NCBI RefSeq assembly: GCF_009002475.1
Contig: NZ_AP019860.1
Span: 2,852,001 to 2,916,000, forward strand
DNA: 64,000 nt
Direction of reading: 5' to 3'
From: Candidatus Uabimicrobium amorphum
GTDB lineage: Bacteria; Planctomycetota; Uabimicrobiia; Uabimicrobiales; Uabimicrobiaceae
Below the pieces are notes generated by a model, which did not search any database, had not been told where the DNA came from, and saw only the letters and a program-made list of their open reading frames with translations. A program made the translations under genes and the position numbers. Numbering within the stretch: the first letter of the stretch is position 1; each line of letters opens with the position of its first letter. Shown piece after piece: positions 1 through 9,594 of this stretch.

Positions 1-2
1 TT

Positions 3-3000
3 CTTGTAAAAGGTGCCTTAATACAGTGCTCAAACTGTAATCATTCTTTTAACGAAGGTTTAATCAAATCTGGAAAAAGAAGTTTGCGTTGCGGAATGTG
101 TGGAACCATTTTGTCGAAAAAGAAAAGCTCTAATTTTGACACAGCCGAAGTGCAAGAAGTTTTTCCTGTTCAAGATAACGACGCGATAGAAGATGTTGCC
201 GAAGTAGGTGCCGTCATTGATATACCGGGATATGAAATCAAGCGCTCTCTTGGTGTAAACTACTACGGAAGAACCTATAAAGCCTCTAAGGACGGTGAAA
301 GTTATGCCCTTCTCGTTTTAGATAAAAATCTCCTCAACGACAAAGATTATATGTCAAGTATTTCCGAAGCATTGAAGGTTTACACAGAGTCAGAAATCCC
401 CAATGCACCGATATGTAAAGGACTAGAATTCTACAAAGATACTGCATACATCGTGTGGGAATACATCGGGGGAGATAGTTTACACAAGATTTTAAGTAAG
501 GGTAAAAACATCTCCGTAGATGAATCGATAAAAATTATCGCACGGCTTGTTAAAATTCTCCGTTATGCAAATGAACAGGGCTTAACGCACTACAACGTGT
601 GCCCTTCGAATATCATCATTTCCAAGAAAAATAACAAACCTGTTTTACTAAATACAGGTATACACCGTAAAGTGGTGGAAAACTCGTTATACTTTGTAGA
701 TCAGTACCAAGAGGTGGCTTTTTTTGTCGCTCCAGAACATGTAGGGCCACAAAAGAAGTTTGATTTTCGCACCGACATGTATGCCCTAGGTTTAGTATTT
801 TACAATTTGCTCGCGCAACAGCCGCTTTTCTATGGTGTATCTCCCTACGAAATTATTAAACAAGGTAACAATGTTGACTTAGCAGAGCTAAAAAATCTCA
901 ATGCGGAAGTCAGCGATGATATTATCGCTATTTTATCAAAATTGTTAGCTCCACTGCCAACGAATCGCTATCAAAGCTACAAAGAGTTATTGTGGCACTT
1001 GCAAAATCCAGAGCGTGTACACAAAAATGTTGCCTTAACCGAAATAGAAGAAGAAATTTTTGAGCAACCGACTGAAATGATCAGTCGCACCAAAAAAGAA
1101 GCGATAGAAGCTGTAGATCGCGAAAAGCAAAAACTCATTGAAGGCAAAGATTTGGAAGGCCGCTTACGTAAGAAAAGACTTGCCAGTCGCCGCCAAAAAC
1201 GTCCAACAGGAATGCGGAATACATTTATCATTCTCGCAGTGCTCGCCGTAATTGCCTATTTTGTCAATGATTACGTACAAAAAAACCAACGCACACAAAT
1301 TGTAGCCAAAGATTACAAAGCATTGAAAGCAGAATACGACAAGTTGAGTAAAGTGCCCGTGGAATGGCCAAAAATGAAAAAGCAACTTGAAGATTTTGTG
1401 AAAAAAAATAAAGATCAAAGTTTTTACGTTGATAACGTTTACTCTCACTTAAATGAACTCAAATACAACTGGAAACAGTACTTGTATAAAGAAGTCGATA
1501 ATCTTCGCGACGAAGTCAATGTTTTGCAAAAACAAAATAAATTTGCTAAGAGCATAGAGCAAATAAACCGTATTCCAGCGACTTTGGTCAAAAATGCCGA
1601 GAAAGATGTTGCAAAAGACATCGACCAAAAATTGCAAAACTTAAAAGAAGAGATGATCAATGCCGCACAAAATGTCTACAGTGAAACACACAATGCACGC
1701 GATACACTACTACGCAAATATAAAAACTCCGTTTCAATGGACTATAACCCTTCTGCGATTGACAAAGAGTATGCTTCCGTGGCAGGAATGCTCACAAAAA
1801 CGCGTGATACCTTTCAAGAAGGTGTCACCAATCCAACACCAGATATACAAAAAATCATAGATTCTTTAACAGCAGACATACAACAGCTAGAAGAAAAACA
1901 TCTAAAATACAAAGAGTTTCTGAAACAAAAATCAGATAGTGTTCTAGAAACTCAAGTAAGTCGCATTAACAACAACATCATTGTTGCGAGAAAAAATTTC
2001 CAATTTTTCCAAGCGATTAACATATGTGAGCAAACCCAACGCAAGGCATCTCTGGTAGAAGTTAGCATTCTCAAAAAGATAAAAAAGATACTTAGTCATT
2101 TAGCGAAAGCAAAAAGCATCTTAATTGCAAAATTTAAAACTCCTCCTACCACTATACGAGTTTTTTATCGAGGGCAATCATACACTTTGCAAACCCTCAC
2201 CAAAGATTCTATCGTATTGAGTAGAAACAAAAAGGTGAATTGGAATAGCGCCCCGAGCTTTTTACTACCCAAACTCATCAAAAAAGTCTCGCTTACACCA
2301 AATGTTTCGACACAAGACCTACTTAGTTTAAGTTTCTTAGCCAAGGAAGTTGGTGATAATTTCTTGTTTTATAGTTTACTAGAAGCTAGTGTTCGTGGTG
2401 TAAACGTGGAAGCAGAATTCTACCAAGAAGAGCAAGATATCAAATTAAGTAGCAAAGCTTCAGATGGTATAAAAAAATTGCAACAAGATAATTCTCCACA
2501 AGCCATGAAACGCCTCCTACAAATACGAAATGAATATGTTATATCAAAAATACTACGACAAAAGCACAACAAAGATTTGGAGAAAAGTTTCGTTCGCATC
2601 CAAAAAAACATCCACTCTCTTGGCGACACGACATTTTTTAACTTTGACGCACAATCGCAAACGCAAAAGTGGAAATCCACAAAAACAAAAATGGTAAATG
2701 GCTTTCTAAAGACGAAGGGAAATATTCTCATTCCCAAAAAAAATGTGAAGTTCATTTCAGGCCTTATGATGTTTAAAGATATACAAAGCAAAGTAACTAT
2801 TTCTTTCGGGGCCTACGAATTGGAAATTGATGCCCGTAGTAAAACCAAGTGTATCGTAAACCGCGAAGACGGAACCGGACGTACTCTAAATTTTCCTGTC
2901 CCCATCAACAAGTGGTTTGTCTTTTCGATGTACATAGACAATGGTTTGATTCACTGGCGCGTCAACAACAAAACCACTTCTTTCACGCATAAAAACAAAA

Positions 3001-3080
3001 TTGCACGAAACGGTGTAAAAATAAAAGTGGTAAGTGCTGAAGCTGTCGAATTTGAAAATATGTTAATTGCACAAGACTAA
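3..3080 (+). CDS. Zinc-ribbon transmembrane Ser/Thr pseudokinase (5' partial)
   Basis: The reading frame is open from base 3, so the true start lies left of the window. A TTG at 84 is only an internal codon. The first 30 or so codons encode a zinc ribbon with one CxxC pair at 27-38 and a second at 87-98, the MJ0042-like type also found in the next gene. A kinase-fold domain follows (about residues 48-310, numbered from codon 84). The HRD catalytic motif reads HYN (169-171) and the DFG position reads NTG, so the catalytic and metal-binding aspartates are missing, while APE and the DMYALG helix are kept. I therefore call it a pseudokinase. One membrane helix (about 376-396) leads to a long coiled-coil region. 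The last 120 residues look like a beta-sandwich of LamG/DUF1080 type. It lies 45 bp before the WD40 kinase and is probably cotranscribed with it. A scaffolding or allosteric role is inferred. Confidence 0.8.
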   Translation, partial: LVKGALIQCSNCNHSFNEGLIKSGKRSLRCGMCGTILSKKKSSNFDTAEVQEVFPVQDNDAIEDVAEVGAVIDIPGYEIKRSLGVNYYGRTYKASKDGESYALLVLDKNLLNDKDYMSSISEALKVYTESEIPNAPICKGLEFYKDTAYIVWEYIGGDSLHKILSKGKNISVDESIKIIARLVKILRYANEQGLTHYNVCPSNIIISKKNNKPVLLNTGIHRKVVENSLYFVDQYQEVAFFVAPEHVGPQKKFDFRTDMYALGLVFYNLLAQQPLFYGVSPYEIIKQGNNVDLAELKNLNAEVSDDIIAILSKLLAPLPTNRYQSYKELLWHLQNPERVHKNVALTEIEEEIFEQPTEMISRTKKEAIEAVDREKQKLIEGKDLEGRLRKKRLASRRQKRPTGMRNTFIILAVLAVIAYFVNDYVQKNQRTQIVAKDYKALKAEYDKLSKVPVEWPKMKKQLEDFVKKNKDQSFYVDNVYSHLNELKYNWKQYLYKEVDNLRDEVNVLQKQNKFAKSIEQINRIPATLVKNAEKDVAKDIDQKLQNLKEEMINAAQNVYSETHNARDTLLRKYKNSVSMDYNPSAIDKEYASVAGMLTKTRDTFQEGVTNPTPDIQKIIDSLTADIQQLEEKHLKYKEFLKQKSDSVLETQVSRINNNIIVARKNFQFFQAINICEQTQRKASLVEVSILKKIKKILSHLAKAKSILIAKFKTPPTTIRVFYRGQSYTLQTLTKDSIVLSRNKKVNWNSAPSFLLPKLIKKVSLTPNVSTQDLLSLSFLAKEVGDNFLFYSLLEASVRGVNVEAEFYQEEQDIKLSSKASDGIKKLQQDNSPQAMKRLLQIRNEYVISKILRQKHNKDLEKSFVRIQKNIHSLGDTTFFNFDAQSQTQKWKSTKTKMVNGFLKTKGNILIPKKNVKFISGLMMFKDIQSKVTISFGAYELEIDARSKTKCIVNREDGTGRTLNFPVPINKWFVFSMYIDNGLIHWRVNNKTTSFTHKNKIARNGVKIKVVSAEAVEFENMLIAQD

Positions 3081-3125
3081 AATTAAGTGTTAGTAGTTTT
3101 GCACAAAATCAGGAGAAGGTAAACG

Positions 3126-6100
3126 GTGATAAAAGTAACGTGCCCTGCATGCCAAAAAAAATATAGCGTCATTGACCGTATGGGTGGAAAAGAAATTCGC
3201 TGCCAATCGTGCGACTATGTGTTTATTGCTCCACGCAAAAGAGGCGAGAATTGGGTATCGACGATCTGCCCTCAGTGCAGTAAACTCTACAAAGTCTCGC
3301 AAGAAATGCTTGGAAAAGAATTTACATGTCGCAGATGTCACCATGACTTTAAGGTAGTAGATTTTGATAACCAAGAACAAATCAAAACCGTCTGTCCAGG
3401 ATGCAAAAAACGCTATCGTATTGTAAACAAAAAATTATTTGGTAAAAAAATTCAATGCAAAGTATGCGATACCAAGTTTGATGTTGTCCCAATACAAAAA
3501 ACTAGCGAAAAATATGACGTTATTGACTCTTCTCCTACAGTAGGTGGTTTTGATCCTGCAGGACAAACCTTTCCTATTTTACCGAACACCATCGCCAAAA
3601 AGATAAGTAATAATGAAAAACCTGTTCCGGTGAGAAAGGCTCGCGTCAAGTCATCCAAAAAGCAACAACCTAAACGCGCAGCAAAAGTACAACAGCCAAA
3701 GCCAAAAACGACACGCCAAAGCACCGTAAGAATGCCAGAAAAGAAAATATCGCGTCAAGAGGCAGAATTTGCCTCTGCCGAAACTCTAAACCCAAATAAT
3801 GAAGCCCTCCAGCAAGAAATTGCCGCACAGATCAATCAAATGCAGGAGCGTCCGGTAAAGACGGCAAAGATGCCACCGAAAGAAATGTCCGACAAACAAC
3901 TGGAATTTGCGACCGCTGAAACTCTAGATCCAAACAATGAAGCCATCCAGCAAGAAATTGCCGCACAGATCAATCAAATGGAACGTCCGGTAAAGACAGA
4001 AAAGATGCCACCGAAAGAAATGTCCGACAAACAACTGGAATTTGCGACCGCCGAAACTTTAGACCCCTTAAACCAAGAAATGCAAAATGAGATTGCGCGG
4101 CAAATCAATATGATGGACGATGGCCAAGAAGAAGAATCCGAAGTAAATTTACTCGGAGTGGACCTTCGAGATACAGCAGAAGAAATCATTATTGATGATA
4201 GTATTATAGGCGAAGACACACCGACAACTAACAGCAGTTACGACATGGATGATTACGATGAAGATTATGACGAAGATCTCGACGATTACGATGATATAGA
4301 AGATTATGATCATTTAGATCTACGCAATACCGCAGAAGAAATCATTATTGACGACAGTATCATAGGCGAAGAAGCGATAGTCTCGAAAGAAATGGTTGCA
4401 CAACCACCGCAGGAAGCTAGTCAGCCAAAACAAGAGAGTAGCCACAATATGGCTGCGATTGAAACCGACTCTGACGCCGCCTTAAATTCTCAAGATAGTG
4501 ATTTTTTGAAAGTCGACAGCGATGAGGTTCTAGTTCCTAGCGAAATTATGATGCCAGAAAGCAACGTACTCACTCCAAGTGAAATCTCCATTCCGACTCC
4601 CAAAGCCCCAGTATTTCCCTACGGAAATGAATCGTATATGGACGAAGATTTAGAAAAAACAGCTTCCATGGCCATTATAGATGCAGAAACAGAAACCGAA
4701 GAAGTCCTGGAGAAAGACCAAGATTGGAATATAGGAGACGTTATACTAGGACTGTACAGTGTTACGGAAGAAATTGGAACCGGAGAAAAGGGAAAAGTCT
4801 ATAAAATCTATCACAAACAATTGGGTATAAATGTCGCAGTAAAAAATATCGATATAGCGTCTAGTCAACTCGACCATTCCGACGATGCTTTAGACCCGTG
4901 GGGAACGATAAATGGTCACCCAAATATCGTAGATTACTACTACATGCGTGATATAAAAGGTGTACCACGTATTTTTATAGAATATGTCGATGGTAACGAT
5001 CTATCATTTTTGCTAAGAGAAGGACACTCAGGTTCTGATTCCCTTTATAAAAACGACAGTTACAGTAGCCTAAAGAAAGTTTTAGATGTAGCCATACAAA
5101 CTTCATGGGCACTTTCATATGCGCACAAAGAAAATGTTGTACATGGTGACATACGTCCCAACAACATTATCATCACTGGTGATGGCACAGTCAAAATAAG
5201 CGACTTTGGTGTTCATCATCTTGTTGGTCACCCTGTCCAAGTATACAAATCATCACAAAATGATCAAAGCGGCGACATTTGGGCATGGGGACTATGTTTA
5301 CTGCATATGTTTGCCGGTGTTAGTTACTGGAATGATGGGATAAATGCAGAAGAAGCCTTACAGAAATACGAAGAACAAGACATTCCCAATCATATTCCCG
5401 TGATGCCAAATGAAGTAAAAAATCTATTACAAAAATGTTTTTCGCAAACACCACCAAGTTTTGATGAAATAACAGGTGAATTACAAAAAATTTACTTTAC
5501 ATGTCTTGAAGTAGATTATGCCAGACAGTTGGTTGACGCTGCGGCCAATTTAGCGGATGCCTTGAACAACCGTGCCGTTTTTTTCATGGACATTGAACGC
5601 TTTGACACAGCAACCGAACTACTAAAAAAAGCGATTGAAGTAGATAACTACCACTTAAATGCTGTATACAACTACGGACTTCTCCAGTGGCGCAGTGGTG
5701 AAATCACCGACCAAGAATTGGTACAACGCCTCAACGTCGTTTTACCTGTAGAAAAAAACAAATGGAACACATACTACCTTCTCGCTTGGGCACATATTGA
5801 ACGTGGAGATAAGAATATGGCTTACAACTCTCTGCGTCTAGCAGAGGAAAATGCCGAAAATAATATGGTGGCCAAAAACGCCATTTCGCAAGCAACAGAC
5901 CTATTAAAAGATAGCTATGAACTACAAAAAACGTTGCTTGGTCACGAAGACAGCGTTGGTAGTGTCTGCATATCAGAGGACTCTTCGGTGGCGATCTCAT
6001 CTGGTTCGGACAATACAGTACGTATTTGGGATCTTCGCTTGGGGGAATGCCAAACAGTTTTGAGTGGACATACAGGCTTTGTCAATGGAGTCGCATTAAC

Positions 6101-8198
6101 TCCTGATGGTAAAACGCTCGCCTCCGCTAGTTGGGATAAATCTATACGTATTTGGGATATCACCAAGCGCGAATGCAGTAATGTAATTCGCGGGCACGAC
6201 CATTACGTCAATGATGTTGCTGTTTCTGACAATGGCAAAATCGTGCTTTCCGCTAGTTGGGATCAGACGCTACGCGTCTGGGAAACCTCAACGGGTCTTT
6301 GCAAAAGAATACTGAAGGGTCACACCGGCAATGTAAATAGTGTTGATTTCTCTTCCGAAGTAGAAATTGCTGTATCCGGGAGTAGTGATGGTACCTTACG
6401 CGTCTGGGATATCAATAGTGGCGAATGCCTCAGAGTTCTAAAAGGCCATGAAGGAGAAGTATGGGATGTGGCGATTACCAGTGATGGAGATATGGCTGTC
6501 TCTGTTGGCTGGGACCACTCTATTAAAATATGGGACATTTGGACAGGCGAATGTCTACGAACCATGAAAGGTCACACCGATAAAGTAAGTAGTGTGTACC
6601 TAACAAAAAATGCAAAAAAAATCCTTACCTCAAGTTGGGACGGAACTATAAAAGTTTGGGATGTATACAATGGCCGTTGTTTGAGAACGATAGAAGGGCA
6701 TAAAGACAAAGTATACAGCATTACGATGTCTGATTCTGCACAAATTATGATATCTGCAAGTGCTGATCAATCGTTACAGGTGTGGAAATTAGCAAAAGAA
6801 GTTCAAGAAGCGCCTTTTACAGTTGTTCGTCCACGAGAAAGTGCTGACAATCGTGCCAATCAAAATCTTGTAGCAATTCTTTTAGTCGAGGCGAAAAAGG
6901 CCATTGAAAATGAAAAGTGGGAAGCCGCAGTAAATCTACTGAGTACTGCACGGCAAAAACGCGGCTACGAGCGCTACCCAGAATGCTTAGAGTTATGGAG
7001 AAAAATTTCGTACTATACCATGCGTAGTACATTAAAGGGCGCATGGCAAGAAAACAACTTAAAACAACACCGTTTTTGTATCGAATCACTTGCCATTAGC
7101 AGCGACGGCAAAAAATGTTTCTCCACAGACTACAATAAAATTTTGGTTTGGGATTTAAAAAACAACGAATGCATTCAGGAATTAGAAGGACATTCCACTA
7201 AGGTAAAAAAAATAGTTTTTATCGAAAGCAAAAATATGTTGATTTCCTGTGGGGATGACAAACAATTATGTATTTGGGATTTATCCACAGGAACTTGCTT
7301 GCATTCGCTAGAGCAACATAAATATGCTATACGCAGTTTAGCGGTAATGACAAATGGTTACTTGGCGATAACAGCGAGCTACAAAAAACTTTCCGTATGG
7401 AACGTTAAAGAAGGTAAATATTTGTTCGATTTAATAGGCCACGAACATTGGGTAGAGTGTGTTGCCATTACCGACGATGGCCGCTTAGCCGTTTCTGGTG
7501 GCTACGACAAAACGGTAAGAGTGTGGGACATTGCTTCCGCAAAGTGTATTCAAATTCTGAGCGGACATGAAGACAGTGTACGAAGTGTTGCTGTTACCAT
7601 TGACGGACGCATGGCCGTTTCTGCCAGCTACGACAATACCATAAAACTATGGGACATCTCCACAGGTAAGTGTTTAAATACTTTTAAAGGGCACAAAGAC
7701 CGTATAGAAGACATCGCCATGTCTCGAGATGGACAAATACTCGTTTCCGTAAGCTGGGACAAAACTTTGCGCATGTGGGATTTACTCACGGGAAAATGTC
7801 TATGCGTTTTGGAAGGACATATGAGCAAACTCCGATGTGTGTCATTATCGACCAATGCGCAATTTGCGCTGGCAGGAGGCTGGGGAAAATCAGTCATTGT
7901 ATGGAATCTCGATTGGGAACTCGTGGCAAAAACCAAAAGCAAATGGGATGACAATGTTCGCATGTGGATACAGTCCTTTTTGGCTTTACATACACCGATG
8001 AAATCCGAAGACCCGAAAAACCCTTTGTTCATGGTAAAAAAGGGAACTCCTGTTTGGCAACAACCAGACTTTGATGAACTACTTGTGCAGTTGAAAAATG
8101 CAGGTTTAGGCTGGGTCAACAAAGATAAAATAAAATCAAAATTAGAAACTCTGGCAGAAAGCTGGGAGCAACCACCAGCACTACCTGGAGCAAAATAG
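3126..8198 (+). CDS. Zinc-ribbon / Ser-Thr kinase / double WD40 propeller protein
   Basis: This 1690-residue protein starts at GTG, 7 bases after AGGAGAAGG. Three consecutive zinc ribbons (CPAC..CQSC, CPQC..CRRC, CPGC..CKVC) occupy residues 4-120. A low-complexity acidic linker follows, with three copies of a block around FATAETLDP and two of DTAEEIIIDDSIIGE. The kinase domain spans about 543-800. It has a Gly-rich loop (GTGEKG), VAVKN lysine, HGD in place of HRD (about 673) and an intact DFG (693), so it is probably active. TPR-like helices (about 805-925) lead into fourteen WD40 repeats arranged as 7 (about 938-1225) + 7 (about 1318-1600), split by a helical spacer. No membrane helix is seen, so it should be cytoplasmic. 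WD40 propellers are protein-binding platforms; the partners are unknown. Confidence 0.9.
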   Translation: MIKVTCPACQKKYSVIDRMGGKEIRCQSCDYVFIAPRKRGENWVSTICPQCSKLYKVSQEMLGKEFTCRRCHHDFKVVDFDNQEQIKTVCPGCKKRYRIVNKKLFGKKIQCKVCDTKFDVVPIQKTSEKYDVIDSSPTVGGFDPAGQTFPILPNTIAKKISNNEKPVPVRKARVKSSKKQQPKRAAKVQQPKPKTTRQSTVRMPEKKISRQEAEFASAETLNPNNEALQQEIAAQINQMQERPVKTAKMPPKEMSDKQLEFATAETLDPNNEAIQQEIAAQINQMERPVKTEKMPPKEMSDKQLEFATAETLDPLNQEMQNEIARQINMMDDGQEEESEVNLLGVDLRDTAEEIIIDDSIIGEDTPTTNSSYDMDDYDEDYDEDLDDYDDIEDYDHLDLRNTAEEIIIDDSIIGEEAIVSKEMVAQPPQEASQPKQESSHNMAAIETDSDAALNSQDSDFLKVDSDEVLVPSEIMMPESNVLTPSEISIPTPKAPVFPYGNESYMDEDLEKTASMAIIDAETETEEVLEKDQDWNIGDVILGLYSVTEEIGTGEKGKVYKIYHKQLGINVAVKNIDIASSQLDHSDDALDPWGTINGHPNIVDYYYMRDIKGVPRIFIEYVDGNDLSFLLREGHSGSDSLYKNDSYSSLKKVLDVAIQTSWALSYAHKENVVHGDIRPNNIIITGDGTVKISDFGVHHLVGHPVQVYKSSQNDQSGDIWAWGLCLLHMFAGVSYWNDGINAEEALQKYEEQDIPNHIPVMPNEVKNLLQKCFSQTPPSFDEITGELQKIYFTCLEVDYARQLVDAAANLADALNNRAVFFMDIERFDTATELLKKAIEVDNYHLNAVYNYGLLQWRSGEITDQELVQRLNVVLPVEKNKWNTYYLLAWAHIERGDKNMAYNSLRLAEENAENNMVAKNAISQATDLLKDSYELQKTLLGHEDSVGSVCISEDSSVAISSGSDNTVRIWDLRLGECQTVLSGHTGFVNGVALTPDGKTLASASWDKSIRIWDITKRECSNVIRGHDHYVNDVAVSDNGKIVLSASWDQTLRVWETSTGLCKRILKGHTGNVNSVDFSSEVEIAVSGSSDGTLRVWDINSGECLRVLKGHEGEVWDVAITSDGDMAVSVGWDHSIKIWDIWTGECLRTMKGHTDKVSSVYLTKNAKKILTSSWDGTIKVWDVYNGRCLRTIEGHKDKVYSITMSDSAQIMISASADQSLQVWKLAKEVQEAPFTVVRPRESADNRANQNLVAILLVEAKKAIENEKWEAAVNLLSTARQKRGYERYPECLELWRKISYYTMRSTLKGAWQENNLKQHRFCIESLAISSDGKKCFSTDYNKILVWDLKNNECIQELEGHSTKVKKIVFIESKNMLISCGDDKQLCIWDLSTGTCLHSLEQHKYAIRSLAVMTNGYLAITASYKKLSVWNVKEGKYLFDLIGHEHWVECVAITDDGRLAVSGGYDKTVRVWDIASAKCIQILSGHEDSVRSVAVTIDGRMAVSASYDNTIKLWDISTGKCLNTFKGHKDRIEDIAMSRDGQILVSVSWDKTLRMWDLLTGKCLCVLEGHMSKLRCVSLSTNAQFALAGGWGKSVIVWNLDWELVAKTKSKWDDNVRMWIQSFLALHTPMKSEDPKNPLFMVKKGTPVWQQPDFDELLVQLKNAGLGWVNKDKIKSKLETLAESWEQPPALPGAK

Positions 8199-8248
8199 TT
8201 AAAGTTCGCTCCCATTCTAGAAAACCGCCAAATCCGTGGGAGTCGGGC

Positions 8249-8277
8249 TTGACAATTAATAAATGATATGATATTTT
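8249..8277 (+). promoter_or_regulatory. Candidate sigma70-type promoter for the bL12-like repeat gene
   Basis: TTGACA at 8249-8254 is followed after 17 bases by TATTTT at 8272-8277, about 54 bp before the ATG at 8331. The -35 is perfect and the -10 matches 4 of 6. It would separate this gene from the kinase operon upstream. Confidence 0.4.
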
Positions 8278-8330
8278 TAACAAATTGTGTCAATGATAGG
8301 GCGTATCCCGAATTTTAGGAAGTGATCCTT

Positions 8331-9566
8331 ATGAGTGATCTCACTAGTTACAAAATAGTTTTCGCATCTGTGGGAAAAAATTTACAAGACAAACCCCAAG
8401 ACGTAGCATATATTATTTCCAGTACTTTTCAAGTAAAACTCGAAGAGGTTTTAAAGATTGTTAATCAGGCCCCTATCGTTCTATTTGAGGGTCTGTCGGT
8501 AAGAGATGTAAGTCGTATGCAAAATGCGGTTATATTTTTAACCAAAATGGGAATTGACATAACAATAACCCCGGAAAAATGCTCACGACTGAGTACGACA
8601 AACTGGAAATTAACTCATACACCTCCTATTGCAAGTTGTCCTTCTTGTGGCGACACTTTTATTTTGCTAAATAGTAGTTCGTTTCTATCGCACAATAAAC
8701 CAGCGCAACCACCTTTATCCCAGGGAGCTATTTCTGCAGAATTTGAAGAAATCGAAGGTTTGTCGGCCGAGCTTGAAAGCATTGTTCAAATGGACGATGA
8801 CTCAGACATAGAAGAAATAGAAGAAATAGGTAGTGTCTCACAAGAGTTAGAAGAAATGGGAAGTTTCTCAGAAGAATTAGAAAAAATAGGTGATTTAGCG
8901 GAAGAACTAGAAGAGTTAACGAATAACGAAAAACTATCACCACATCACGCTTCGCGCATAGAAGATATTGAAGGAATCTCTGCGGAATTTGAAGAAATCG
9001 AAGGTGTTTCTGCAGAATTTGAACGAATATGCATGGAAGATATGGAAGATATTGGCAGTTTGTCTGCGGAACTCGAAGAAATTGAAGGAATTTCGGCTGA
9101 ATTCGAAAAAATATCAGAAGACAACATCGAACGCTTGGACCACTCTAATTTTGGTAATTTTGCAGAAACAGCGTCATTGGACGACGAAATGGAATCGATC
9201 TCGGCTGAATTAGAAAAAATAGCCGATCCTATTGCTGAAGAGCCTATTGAAAGCGAAGAAAGTTTTACACAACTCTTCTTAAGCGGTGAAAAGAAAAAAC
9301 AGCGTCAACCGCAACCTTCTTCTTTGGTAATCCAACCCGGAGCATATGACGTTATTATAAATATTAACCCAAAAGGTAATGTTGCGCTGGCAAATAAAAC
9401 CATATCGAAACTACTACAAATGAATGTTGACAAAGTCGCGGCAATTACTCGTAAGCATCCCGCAGTAACTGTGGCGAAAAGAGTATCAAAAGATACTGCT
9501 CAAGCAATACTACAACAATTTTTTAAGTATAAAATGTCCGGCCATATAAAAATAAATAAATCGTAG
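8331..9566 (+). CDS. Acidic repeat protein with bL12-CTD-like domains at both ends
   Basis: I chose ATG 8331 over an upstream GTG (8322) because AGGAAG at 8317-8322 sits at the right distance. Residues about 4-80 follow the pattern of the ribosomal protein bL12 C-terminal domain: a beta strand, a VAYIIS helix, a second helix ending in QAP, then FEGLSVRDV and GIDITIT. Residues about 337-408 repeat the fold more loosely (RKHPAV, RVSKDTAQAI, GHIKI). Between them lies a lone CxxC (CPSC, near 103) and a strongly acidic tract of repeated units resembling SAEFEEIEGI. No membrane helix. bL12-like domains outside the ribosome are little studied. A signalling or adaptor role is guessed from its place between the kinases and kdsA. 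The domain assignment is by eye only. Confidence 0.6.
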   Translation: MSDLTSYKIVFASVGKNLQDKPQDVAYIISSTFQVKLEEVLKIVNQAPIVLFEGLSVRDVSRMQNAVIFLTKMGIDITITPEKCSRLSTTNWKLTHTPPIASCPSCGDTFILLNSSSFLSHNKPAQPPLSQGAISAEFEEIEGLSAELESIVQMDDDSDIEEIEEIGSVSQELEEMGSFSEELEKIGDLAEELEELTNNEKLSPHHASRIEDIEGISAEFEEIEGVSAEFERICMEDMEDIGSLSAELEEIEGISAEFEKISEDNIERLDHSNFGNFAETASLDDEMESISAELEKIADPIAEEPIESEESFTQLFLSGEKKKQRQPQPSSLVIQPGAYDVIININPKGNVALANKTISKLLQMNVDKVAAITRKHPAVTVAKRVSKDTAQAILQQFFKYKMSGHIKINKS

Positions 9567-9594
9567 AATGAAATAATCGAAAAAGAGACTCACA

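Noticed and set aside
8210..8246. Possible terminator after the WD40 kinase (CTCCCA ... TGGGAG)
   Set aside because: The stem is short with a loop of over 20 bases and no U-tract follows.
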